Source: Paraliobacillus ryukyuensis
GTDB lineage: Bacteria > Bacillota > Bacilli > Bacillales > Amphibacillaceae
Length of the DNA: 64,000 nucleotides
Reading direction: 5' to 3'
NCBI RefSeq assembly: GCF_003315295.1
Contig: NZ_QNRI01000001.1
Coordinates: 496,001-560,000 of the forward strand
The position numbers were made by a program, and so were the translations under genes. Below, piece after piece: positions 53,929-62,261 of this stretch; within the stretch, counting starts at the first letter, position 1; each line of letters begins with the position of its first letter. Under the pieces are notes generated by a model. It was not told where the DNA came from and searched no databases. It saw nothing but the letters and a program-made list of their open reading frames with translations.

Positions 53929-53967
53929 TTGCCTCACCTCATCAGATCCAAATTGCGAAATTTGTAC

Positions 53968-55320
53968 TTATCCATTTTTTCGTTGTAATCTCGTTAGAAA
54001 AAAACCGTCCGTGCCAAAATCATCCGGAAAAATTTGAAGACCAACTGCTGAAATCCCGCTTGATTGACGTAAGTCAGATGGTAGTGTTTCAAAGAACATT
54101 GGATCAACTTCAAATTCAGCGTGCTCATTTAAGAATGCTGTAATAACGTGTTCATTTTCTTCACGATCAACCGTACAAGTACTATATAAAAGTTTACCAT
54201 CTTTACGGAGTAATGGAGCAATTTTTTTTAATAATTCTGTTTGAATCGTTGCAAGTTTGTGTATATCTTGTTCCTGTTTTTGGTATTTAATATCCGGTTT
54301 ACCTCTTACAACACCTAGACCAGAACAAGGTGCATCTATTAATATTCTATCAAAAGTTTGTGGTGCATGGTATTGATCTAACTGTCGAGAATCTGCGGCT
54401 TTTGCAACAATATTCGTCAGTGCTAAGGCTTCAGCTTTTTGTTTGACTTGTTTTGCTTTCTTTTCATGCAAATCATACGCATAAATTCCCCCAGTGTTGT
54501 TCAATTTTTCTGCTATATGTGTAGTTTTACCACCTGGAGCACTACAAGCATCTAACACTTGCATCCCTTCTTGTAAATCCATCATTTCAGCGACAAGCAT
54601 GGAACTTTGGTCTTGAATCGTTACTTGGTTGTTTTGAAACAATTGGCTATGTAACACGTTTCCCTTTGTTATAATGACTCCTTGCTCAGAAAAGAAGGAA
54701 GGTGCCACTTCATAACCATCTTGCTCTAATTCTGCAATTGCTTCTTTTTGATTCAATTGCATTGGTTGAACACGAATCGACATCGGCTTTGTCTCTAAAT
54801 TAGCTAGACACATCGATCTTGTCTTTTCATAACCATAATAACCAATCCAACGTTTCACTAACCAAAGGGGATGACTTGTCTCAATGCTAAGTCTTTCATC
54901 CCTACCTTTTATCGAATCAAAAGTTGGAAAACCTGTTCGTTGCGCTTGACGCAGTACGCCATTAACAAACGAAGCGATTCCTTTATGTCCTCGTTCTTTC
55001 GCTATACCAACCGCTTCGTTAATAATGGCATATGTCGGTACACGCTCTAAATACACCATTTGATAAAAAGATAAATAAAGAAGCCATTGTACCCAAGGAT
55101 CAAGTTTGTGCTTTTTTTTGACAAAATTAGCAACAAAATATTCCAATGTTAATTTTCTTTGTATTGTACCATAGACCACTTCCGTAAGTAAGGCATGATC
55201 TTTTTTGTCCACTTGATTAGATTTGATGGTTTGATCTAACAATAGATGACTGAAAGCACCGCCATCTCCTACACGAAGTAATACATCTAAAGCTGCCGAA
55301 CGTAATTTATACTTTGTCAT
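53968..55320 (-). CDS. rsmB: 16S rRNA (cytosine967-C5)-methyltransferase RsmB
   Basis: 450 residues. The N-terminal NusB-like RNA-binding domain (about 1-130) includes LTEVVYGTIQRKLTLEYFVA. The methyltransferase domain has QDQSSMLVAEMMDLQEGMQV, SAM loop LDACSAPGGKTTHIAEKL, catalytic Cys in LIDAPCSGLGVVRGKPDI and the second Cys in LLYSTCTVDREENE. ATG with GGAGA upstream, two bases after fmt. Confidence 0.97.
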   Translation of the reverse strand: MTKYKLRSAALDVLLRVGDGGAFSHLLLDQTIKSNQVDKKDHALLTEVVYGTIQRKLTLEYFVANFVKKKHKLDPWVQWLLYLSFYQMVYLERVPTYAIINEAVGIAKERGHKGIASFVNGVLRQAQRTGFPTFDSIKGRDERLSIETSHPLWLVKRWIGYYGYEKTRSMCLANLETKPMSIRVQPMQLNQKEAIAELEQDGYEVAPSFFSEQGVIITKGNVLHSQLFQNNQVTIQDQSSMLVAEMMDLQEGMQVLDACSAPGGKTTHIAEKLNNTGGIYAYDLHEKKAKQVKQKAEALALTNIVAKAADSRQLDQYHAPQTFDRILIDAPCSGLGVVRGKPDIKYQKQEQDIHKLATIQTELLKKIAPLLRKDGKLLYSTCTVDREENEHVITAFLNEHAEFEVDPMFFETLPSDLRQSSGISAVGLQIFPDDFGTDGFFLTRLQRKNG

Positions 55321-55322
55321 AT

Positions 55323-56261
55323 TTATTCTCCTAATTTATCGCCAATTTCGAGGTCTTGCCCGTTCCCTCTAAGGAAGTCTTCTGCTGACATACGCTTTTT
55401 CCCTGCTGGTTGCAATTCTTCAATTCGTATACACTGTTGATCACCACAACAAACGACAAGCCCTGTACTGTTCAATTCAACAATTTCACCGGGCTGTTTG
55501 TCTACTGTTTTCGGTACCATTTCTCCCCACCATATTTTTGTATTTGCTCCATGCATCAATGTGCTTGCCACTGGCCATGGATGAAGACCGCGGATATGGT
55601 TATAGATTGAGGTACTAGATTGATTCCAATCAATTTTTTCTTGGTCTCGACTAATATTAGGAGCATAAGTTGCTTCTTCATCATTTTGTTCTACTGGTTC
55701 AATTGATCCGTTTAGTACTTTTGGTAAGGTATCATGTAGCAGGTTGGCCCCTAATTCGGCCAACTTATCATGCATAGTACCAACATGATCCACTTTGGTA
55801 ATTGGTGTGGATGCTTGAGAAATGATCGCACCAGCATCTAACTTTTCTGCCATATACATAATCGTAATTCCTGTTTCTTGTTTTCCTTGTAAGATGGCAT
55901 AATGAATAGGCGCTCCGCCCCTTAATTCAGGTAATAATGACGCATGTACATTTATACAACCATAAGTAGGAGCATCTAATAACGCTTTGGGTAAAATTTG
56001 ACCAAAAGCAGCAGTTACAATAATATCAGGTTCGTAAGCTAAGATTTCATGATATGTATCTTTTACTTTCTCGGGCTGATATATAGGAATGTTGTGTTTC
56101 TCGGCTTCTACTTTTACTGGAGGTGGTGTTAACACACGCTTTCTTCCTTTTGGTCGGTCTGGTTGTGTGACCACTAACACAACATTATAATTGTCTTGAA
56201 TTAATTGACTTAAAACTGGTACAGCAAAATCTGGTGTCCCCATAAAGACTACTTTTTTCAC
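55323..56261 (-). CDS. fmt: Methionyl-tRNA formyltransferase
   Basis: 312 residues from a GTG with GAGG about seven bases upstream. It formylates initiator Met-t[23 protein letters not shown], the folate site around [20 protein letters not shown], and [20 protein letters not shown] are diagnostic. A C-terminal OB-like domain begins near 205 with [13 protein letters not shown]. In B. subtilis def (peptide deformylase) lies just upstream of fmt; here priA ends only 15 bases away and no def is present. Confidence 0.98.
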   Translation of the reverse strand: MKKVVFMGTPDFAVPVLSQLIQDNYNVVLVVTQPDRPKGRKRVLTPPPVKVEAEKHNIPIYQPEKVKDTYHEILAYEPDIIVTAAFGQILPKALLDAPTYGCINVHASLLPELRGGAPIHYAILQGKQETGITIMYMAEKLDAGAIISQASTPITKVDHVGTMHDKLAELGANLLHDTLPKVLNGSIEPVEQNDEEATYAPNISRDQEKIDWNQSSTSIYNHIRGLHPWPVASTLMHGANTKIWWGEMVPKTVDKQPGEIVELNSTGLVVCCGDQQCIRIEELQPAGKKRMSAEDFLRGNGQDLEIGDKLGE

Positions 56262-56276
56262 AATAAAACCTCACTT

Positions 56277-58679
56277 TCACATTAATTGATAGGGTTGAAG
56301 ATCTATTTGAATCAATAACTCATCTTTTCTCATCTCGTCTTCAAAATAAGCTAATATTTTTCGCAATATTTCTCGTTGATTTGGTTCGTTTTTGTATTTT
56401 ACCATGCATTGGTAGCGATATCTATCTTTGATTCTTGCTACCGGTGATGCTGTGGGTCCTAGAATGCGTACATCATCTGATAAATGTTTACGCAGTAATA
56501 AACTAATCATCTTGGTAACTTCCATCACCTTGATCTGATTTGGATGCGAAACCGTAACTAATGTTAAGTAATAGTACGGTGGATATTGATACGTTTTTCG
56601 TATTAACATTTCTTTTTCAAAAAATGCTTCATAATCATAGGTAGAAGCTAATTCCACACTGTAGTGTTCAGGTGTATACGTTTGAATAATTACTTCACCT
56701 GGTAATTGATGCCTACCTGCACGCCCGCTAACTTGTGTTAATAATTGAAAAGTTTTCTCTGATGCACGGAAATCAGGAAGGTTTAATAGACTATCAGCAG
56801 CCAAAACACCTACTAACGTAACATTAGGGAAATCTAAACCTTTGGCTATCATTTGCGTGCCTAATAAGATATCAGCCTGTTGGTTACCGAATTGCCTTAA
56901 CAGCCGCTCATGTGAACCCTTTCTTCTCGTGGTGTCAACATCCATTCGTATGATGTTTGCTTCAGGGATCATTTCTTGTAAAGCTTCTTCTACCTTCTGC
57001 GTTCCAGTACCAAAATAACGAATCGTATCACTCTCACAAGACGGGCAAGTGTCTGGCATATTCTCTTCATAATTACAGTAATGGCATTTCAGTTTTTGAT
57101 TTTTCCGATGATAGGTTAACGCGATGTCACAATGTGGACAAGTCATGACATGGCCACAATCCCTACACATCACAAATGTCGAGTACCCACGTCTATTTAA
57201 AAACAGTACTGTCTGTTCCTTTCGTGCCAATCGTTCTTCAATTGCTTCTTTTAGTTGCCTTGAAAACATCGATCGATTACCAGCATGCAATTCATCCCGC
57301 ATATCGATTAACTCTACTTCAGGCATTTTAGCATTATTCATTCGCTCTGGCATCGATAATAATTGGTAAACACCTTTTTTTGCACGAGCATAGGATTCTA
57401 ATGCAGGTGTTGCACTACCTAAAATAACTGGACAATAATGATACTTGGCACGTTGAATTGCAACATCACGCGCATGATATCTCGGGTGTTCTTCTTGCTT
57501 GTAACTCGTTTCATGTTCCTCATCTATAATAATTAAGCCAATCTGCTCAAACGGGGCAAATATAGCAGAACGCGCGCCTACTACCACTTGCACTTCTTTT
57601 CGTTGCACTTTTCTCCACTCATCAAACCGTTCTCCTTTGGATAACGCGCTGTGCATCACTGCAACTTTTGAACCAAATCTTCCTTTAAATCGATTCACCA
57701 TTTGTGGGGTCAAAGCAATTTCAGGAACTAATACAATCGCTTCTTTGCCTTTCGTCAAGCAATGATGGATCGCTTGCAAATATACTTCTGTTTTTCCACT
57801 TCCAGTAACACCATGTAACAAAAATGTTTGATGTTTCGTTTGATCTAATGTATCCACCACGGCATTCATGGCATCTTGCTGTTGGCTAGTTAATGGCAAT
57901 GGTTGGGTACGCTTAATATTTTCATTTTGATAAGGATCTCGATACGTTTCCACCATTTCTTGTTTTAAAATACCTTGATCAATCAATTGTTTAACCGTTG
58001 ATTGGGTCGTATGTAACTTTTCCAGCAATTCTTTTTTTTGAATTGGTTTGTTATGCTGTTGAAAAAAGTGAATGATCGCTTTTTTCTTTTTGGCTTGCTG
58101 AGGTAAATCAGCTAAAACTGCTTCCAGTTCTAACGGTTCCAACATTGGTTTAACGTATGTTTGCTTTTTCACCGTTTCCTTTGAGTGAACCTGATAAATA
58201 ATTTCCACATCGCCAACCTGCACAGCTCGTTGTAATGCCTGGTATACCCCCGCTTCTTCAAACTCCTGAAAAGAAATAACATCACGACCAGCAAAAATCA
58301 TTTCTAATTTTTCAGGTAAAATATCATTTAATCGTTGTACTTGTTTTTCATATGAGGCTTTCAAAGCTTGCGGTAACATCGCTTGAAATGTTGATATATA
58401 AAAGCTAATCGTATGATGCGCTACCCACTTACCTAGTTCTAACAATTCTTTTGTTAAAACTGGGGTCACATCCATGATGCTCTCAATTGGTTTTAATTTA
58501 TCTATATCAGAATGATCGGTAACTTCAAGTACGTAACCCATAATCTTTCTCGGTCCAAAAGGCACAATCACACGCATTCCAGGAAAAACAGCATGCTGTA
58601 AATATTCAGGAATCCGATAATCAAACATGCGATTGGTTTGCGCTACTGGAACATCGACCACTACATTTGCAACATCCAC
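56277..58679 (-). CDS. priA: Primosomal replication-restart helicase PriA
   Basis: 800 residues from a GTG next to the coaBC stop. It reloads the replisome at stalled forks. The N-terminal DNA-binding domain (about 1-110) begins ANVVVDVPVAQTNRMFDYRI. Helicase motif I LLHGVTGSGKTEVYLQAIHH is near 288; motif II IIDEEHETSYKQEEHPRYHA near 385. The Cys-rich zinc insert reads CRDCGHVMTCPHCDIALTYH, then KCHYCNYEENMPDTCPSC. Motif VI VSGRAGRHQLPGEVIIQ is near 655. It is three bases from coaBC, so translation is probably coupled. Confidence 0.98.
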   Translation of the reverse strand: MDVANVVVDVPVAQTNRMFDYRIPEYLQHAVFPGMRVIVPFGPRKIMGYVLEVTDHSDIDKLKPIESIMDVTPVLTKELLELGKWVAHHTISFYISTFQAMLPQALKASYEKQVQRLNDILPEKLEMIFAGRDVISFQEFEEAGVYQALQRAVQVGDVEIIYQVHSKETVKKQTYVKPMLEPLELEAVLADLPQQAKKKKAIIHFFQQHNKPIQKKELLEKLHTTQSTVKQLIDQGILKQEMVETYRDPYQNENIKRTQPLPLTSQQQDAMNAVVDTLDQTKHQTFLLHGVTGSGKTEVYLQAIHHCLTKGKEAIVLVPEIALTPQMVNRFKGRFGSKVAVMHSALSKGERFDEWRKVQRKEVQVVVGARSAIFAPFEQIGLIIIDEEHETSYKQEEHPRYHARDVAIQRAKYHYCPVILGSATPALESYARAKKGVYQLLSMPERMNNAKMPEVELIDMRDELHAGNRSMFSRQLKEAIEERLARKEQTVLFLNRRGYSTFVMCRDCGHVMTCPHCDIALTYHRKNQKLKCHYCNYEENMPDTCPSCESDTIRYFGTGTQKVEEALQEMIPEANIIRMDVDTTRRKGSHERLLRQFGNQQADILLGTQMIAKGLDFPNVTLVGVLAADSLLNLPDFRASEKTFQLLTQVSGRAGRHQLPGEVIIQTYTPEHYSVELASTYDYEAFFEKEMLIRKTYQYPPYYYLTLVTVSHPNQIKVMEVTKMISLLLRKHLSDDVRILGPTASPVARIKDRYRYQCMVKYKNEPNQREILRKILAYFEDEMRKDELLIQIDLQPYQLM

Positions 58680-58681
58680 AT

Positions 58682-59881
58682 TTAATCAACCTTACTATCT
58701 TTATTAATTTGTTTTAATAACTGCTTTGCTATTTCTTGTTTCGTTGCAAGCTTAAAATGATTTGTTTCACCAGAACGATGAATATAAGTCACAACATTCG
58801 TATCTGATTTAAAACCTGCTCCCGATGCATTAATGTCATTAATAACAATGGCATCTAGTTGCTTACTAGCTAGTTTTTGTTTTCCAAACGCAATGGGATC
58901 ATTGGTTTCCGCTGCAAAACCGACTAGAAATTGATTTTCTTTCTTGCTCCCAAGCTCTTTTAAAATATCTCTAGTACGTTCAAAAGATATTTGCATATCA
59001 TTATCTTTTTTCTTTATTTTATGTTCATACGTCTTAGCAGGACGATAGTCAGCGACAGCTGCTGCTTTAATGACAATATCACTATCATCGTAATGCTTAA
59101 GCATTTCCTGATACATTTCTTCAGCAGAGATAACATTAATTCTATTGACGTTAGCAGGTGTATCTAACGAAACCGGCCCTGCCACTAAGGTTACATCCGC
59201 TCCACATTCTGCTGCTACTTGCGCCAAAGCAAATCCCATTTTTCCTGAAGAATGATTCGTCAAAAAGCGAACTGGGTCGATTTTTTCTTGAGTCGGTCCA
59301 GCTGAAATTAACAGTTTTTTACCTTTTAATATTTGTTGGTCATTGCGATCATTAGCAATTGCTTTAACAATTGATTCTGGTTCTTCTAACCTACCTTTAC
59401 CGACATATCCACAAGCTAAATACCCTTCTCCTGGTTCGATAAATTTGTAGCTCCATTGATCTAACGTTTGCATATTTTTAATTACTGCCGGATGCCCATA
59501 CATGTGGACATTCATTGCTGGTGCGATATATACATCCGCTTCTGTTGCTAGCAAGGTCGTAGAAAGCATGTCATCCGCAATGCCATTCGCCAACTTACCA
59601 ATTATATTTGCTGTAGCAGGGGCAATTACGAATAGATCGGCCCAATCAGCCAAATCAATATGCGCAATTTTGCTAGGATCTTTTTCATCAAACGTATCAG
59701 TAAATACAGGATTTCGTGATAGCGCTTGAAAGGTTAGTGGGCTAACAAATTGTTTTGCACTTTCAGTCATAATGACTTTTACTTCAGCTCCTTGTTGCAC
59801 TAATTTACTCGTCAGTGCACAAGCCTTATAAGCAGCAATTCCTCCAGAAACACCTAAAACGATACGTGAACCACGTAGCAT
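58682..59881 (-). CDS. coaBC: Bifunctional phosphopantothenoylcysteine decarboxylase/synthetase CoaBC
   Basis: 399 residues from the ATG with GAGAGGTG six bases upstream; a GTG three codons before overlaps that site. It makes 4'-phosphopantetheine for CoA. The N-terminal flavin decarboxylase CoaC (about 1-180) has VLGVSGGIAAYKACALTSKL, the PASANxxGK-like IAPATANIIGKLANGIADDM and the active PAMNVHMYGHP. The C-terminal CTP-dependent CoaB (about 185-399) has ISAGPTQEKIDPVRFLTNHS and SGKMGFALAQVAAECGADVT. It is preceded by the rpoZ terminator. Confidence 0.98.
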   Translation of the reverse strand: MLRGSRIVLGVSGGIAAYKACALTSKLVQQGAEVKVIMTESAKQFVSPLTFQALSRNPVFTDTFDEKDPSKIAHIDLADWADLFVIAPATANIIGKLANGIADDMLSTTLLATEADVYIAPAMNVHMYGHPAVIKNMQTLDQWSYKFIEPGEGYLACGYVGKGRLEEPESIVKAIANDRNDQQILKGKKLLISAGPTQEKIDPVRFLTNHSSGKMGFALAQVAAECGADVTLVAGPVSLDTPANVNRINVISAEEMYQEMLKHYDDSDIVIKAAAVADYRPAKTYEHKIKKKDNDMQISFERTRDILKELGSKKENQFLVGFAAETNDPIAFGKQKLASKQLDAIVINDINASGAGFKSDTNVVTYIHRSGETNHFKLATKQEIAKQLLKQINKDSKVD

Positions 59882-59921
59882 AACAAACACCTCTCTTGAT
59901 CTAAAGTTTAGGATACGTTAT

Positions 59922-59958
59922 AGAAGAAACCCCCGTCTACAGTTGGTAAACGAGGGGT
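59922..59958 (-). terminator. Rho-independent terminator between rpoZ and coaBC
   Basis: On the minus strand ACCCC(T)CGTTTAC, loop CAACT, GTAGACGGGGGT, then TTTCTTC. The stem has one bulge and one GU pair. Confidence 0.7.
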
Positions 59959-60034
59959 CGATAATCAATTTTTGTTATACGTAAACATAAGCTAAGGAAA
60001 CTGCACGATTGTTCAGCAATTACCTACGATTTTG

Positions 60035-60250
60035 TTATCTTCTTTCTTCAACATCAGCCGCAATGTATGTTAATTTTTCTGCTTGAATTTCTTCTAGCGC
60101 AATACCAACATTTTTAGCTGATTTTGGATTAGTAATTTGATGACGTTTCAATTCTTGAATTTGACGCGCACGTTTAGCCGCTAACGTTACCAATGTATAC
60201 TTTGAATTTATTTTTGTTTGTAACTGATCAATTGATGGCTCTAACATCAT
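60035..60250 (-). CDS. rpoZ: RNA polymerase omega subunit
   Basis: 71 residues. Omega helps RpoB' fold and assemble. [40 protein letters not shown] and [20 protein letters not shown] match the family, which is normally about 67-90 residues. The start overlaps gmk by four bases, with GGAGG about ten bases upstream in gmk. A second ATG is adjacent, so the first residue is uncertain by one. It ends its transcript at a terminator before coaBC. Confidence 0.97.
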   Translation of the reverse strand: MMLEPSIDQLQTKINSKYTLVTLAAKRARQIQELKRHQITNPKSAKNVGIALEEIQAEKLTYIAADVEERR

Positions 60251-60867
60251 TTTTCTTCGACCTCCAACACTTTCTTATATTGTATTGCGACGCGTTCGCG
60301 TTTGCAATGCTCACTTTTGACAATAGCCTGCACTTTATCTACCGCTTTATTGACATTGTCATTGACGACAACATAATCATAAGCATCCATCAATTCAATT
60401 TCTTCTTTTGCAGCGTGTAGACGATTAGCTACTAAATCATCACTCTCGGTACCTCGTTTAACAATTCGATTTTTTAATTCTTCTAAGCTAGGTGGCGATA
60501 AGAAAACAAAGACACCCTCTGGAAAATTTTCTTTAACTTGCAATGCGCCTTGCACTTCGATTTCTAAGAAAACATCTTTGCCAGCAGCCAATGTTTCTTC
60601 CACATAATACCTCGGAGTTCCATAATAATTACCGACATACTCTGCATATTCGAGCAATTGATTATCTCGAATCATTTGCTCAAACTTCTCGCGTGTACGG
60701 TAAAAATAATCCACAGCCTCCTTCTCACCTGCACGTTTGTCCCTAGTCGTCATGGAAATGGAATATTGTAAATCCGTGTCTTTTTTGAACAAAGCCTTAC
60801 GAACAGTACCTTTCCCTACACCCGAAGGCCCAGATAAAACAAATAAAATACCCTTTTCTTCAATCAA
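60247..60867 (-). CDS. gmk: Guanylate kinase
   Basis: 206 residues from a TTG with AGGAGG seven bases upstream; longer in-frame ATG has no site. It phosphorylates GMP to GDP. P-loop [15 protein letters not shown] at 12-26, STTRDK-like [40 protein letters not shown] and [14 protein letters not shown] are all present. It is 40 bases after remA and overlaps rpoZ. Confidence 0.98.
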   Translation of the reverse strand: MIEEKGILFVLSGPSGVGKGTVRKALFKKDTDLQYSISMTTRDKRAGEKEAVDYFYRTREKFEQMIRDNQLLEYAEYVGNYYGTPRYYVEETLAAGKDVFLEIEVQGALQVKENFPEGVFVFLSPPSLEELKNRIVKRGTESDDLVANRLHAAKEEIELMDAYDYVVVNDNVNKAVDKVQAIVKSEHCKRERVAIQYKKVLEVEEK

Positions 60868-60908
60868 CTTGCATCCTCCTGTTACAAACATGGTACTTCC
60901 ATGTCTTC

Positions 60909-61169
60909 TTATTCATCAGCATCATCTTCATGGCTTAATACACGCTGTCCAACGGTTTCTGGTTGTACGGCAGATAAAACCACATGATCACTGTCTGTTA
61001 TAATTACAGCTCTCGTTCTACGACCATATGTTGCATCTACTAATTTATTATTTTCTCTTGCAACAGTTATAATACGTTTAATTGGTGCAGACTCAGGTGA
61101 TACAATAGAAATAATACGATTAGCCGAGACTACATTCCCAAATCCAATATTAATCAATTTTATGTTCAA
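60909..61169 (-). CDS. remA: Extracellular matrix regulator RemA (YlzA)
   Basis: 86 residues from a TTG with AGGGGGAG about seven bases upstream. Highly conserved: [40 protein letters not shown] and [20 protein letters not shown]. In B. subtilis RemA is a DNA-binding activator of biofilm-matrix and osmoprotection genes that forms ring-like oligomers. It lies between yicC and gmk as in B. subtilis, with its own candidate promoter. Confidence 0.97.
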   Translation of the reverse strand: MNIKLINIGFGNVVSANRIISIVSPESAPIKRIITVARENNKLVDATYGRRTRAVIITDSDHVVLSAVQPETVGQRVLSHEDDADE

Positions 61170-61244
61170 CCTTGCTCCCCCTCTTAATTACGCAATCGTA
61201 TTCCCATTAATGGATAATACGCTTCTTCTAAACTAATCTATCTA

Positions 61245-61272
61245 ATTATAGTACAAACTTGAGCTTAATGAA
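61245..61272 (-). promoter_or_regulatory. Candidate sigma-A promoter for remA-gmk-rpoZ
   Basis: On the minus strand a perfect TATAAT is preceded at 16 bases by TTCATT, a weak -35. It lies in the 108-base gap after yicC. Confidence 0.45.
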
Positions 61273-61277
61273 AACGA

Positions 61278-62156
61278 TTATTCAATGTTTTGGATTTGTT
61301 CTTTTATTTTCTCCATCTCCGTTTTCAATGTAACCACCCAATTACTAATTAAAGCATCATTTGATTTAGAACCGATAGTGTTCACTTCTCTTTGCATTTC
61401 TTGTAGGATAAACCCCAGTTTTCTCCCAACTACTTGTTCCTCATTCAACGTTTGTCCAAATTGTTGTACATGACTATGTAAACGAGTGATTTCTTCGGTA
61501 ATATCGCCTTTTTCAGCTAATATCGCTACCTCTTGATAAAACCGTGCTTCATCATGTAATTGCCCATCAGTAAATGCATGTATTCTGGATAAAATCCGAC
61601 CTTGATATTCAATTATAACAGTTTCTCTTCGTTCTCCCAACTGTTTTACTAATTGTTTTATATTTTCTAATCGATTCTTCATATCATCGGTGATCATTTT
61701 CCCTTCATTCGATCTCATAAGGATGACTTGACCACAAGCTTCTTGAACAGTTTCCAACACGATATCGGACACAGACTCAGTTAACGGAACATTTTCAGAT
61801 ATCGAGATAATTTCAGGTATCTTAGGAATGAATGCTAGCGCTTCTTCTGTCGATAGGTTATACGTATTTTGGATGGAATAATACGTATCTACATATTGAT
61901 TCATTAATGGCCAATTAACATTTACCTTTGAGGGACTGACCTCTTCATTATCTAACATAATAAAGCACTCCACTCTGCCTCTTTGAAAATGCCGCTGAAT
62001 GCTATCTCTTATGTCACTCTCAAGTGATTGATAAGTTTGGGGGGTTTTTATTGAAACATCAAGAAACCGATGATTGACTGTTTTTATTTCCACGGAAATA
62101 GTTTTATCGTAATAAGTTGCGGTTGCTCGACCAAAACCTGTCATACTCAGTGGCAT
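61278..62156 (-). CDS. YicC family endoribonuclease (YloC)
   Basis: 292 residues from the ATG with GGAGGT six bases upstream; the frame continues above it. It matches the YicC/YloC family: MPLSMTGFGRATATYYDKTI, VEIKTVNHRFLDVSIKTP at the start, and a conserved C-terminal DUF1732 part RLHSHVQQFGQTLNEEQVVG, GRKLGFILQEMQREVNTIGS and KSNDALISNWVVTLKTEMEK. E. coli YicC is an endoribonuclease acting on small RNAs; activity here is by homology. It is first after the ATPase terminator. Confidence 0.95.
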   Translation of the reverse strand: MPLSMTGFGRATATYYDKTISVEIKTVNHRFLDVSIKTPQTYQSLESDIRDSIQRHFQRGRVECFIMLDNEEVSPSKVNVNWPLMNQYVDTYYSIQNTYNLSTEEALAFIPKIPEIISISENVPLTESVSDIVLETVQEACGQVILMRSNEGKMITDDMKNRLENIKQLVKQLGERRETVIIEYQGRILSRIHAFTDGQLHDEARFYQEVAILAEKGDITEEITRLHSHVQQFGQTLNEEQVVGRKLGFILQEMQREVNTIGSKSNDALISNWVVTLKTEMEKIKEQIQNIE

Positions 62157-62209
62157 TTGATGACCTCCAGTCACTTGTTTTTCAATGTTTTATATATATC
62201 ATTTTATTT

Positions 62210-62250
62210 TATCAAAATAAAGAAGAAGTAGATAGGGATAACCTATCTAC
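62210..62250 (-). terminator. Rho-independent terminator of the P-type ATPase gene
   Basis: On the minus strand GTAGATAGG, loop TTATC, CCTATCTAC, then a T-rich tail TTCTTCTTTATTTT. It lies 12 bases after the ATPase stop. Confidence 0.8.
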
Positions 62251-62261
62251 TCGTTGCATAA

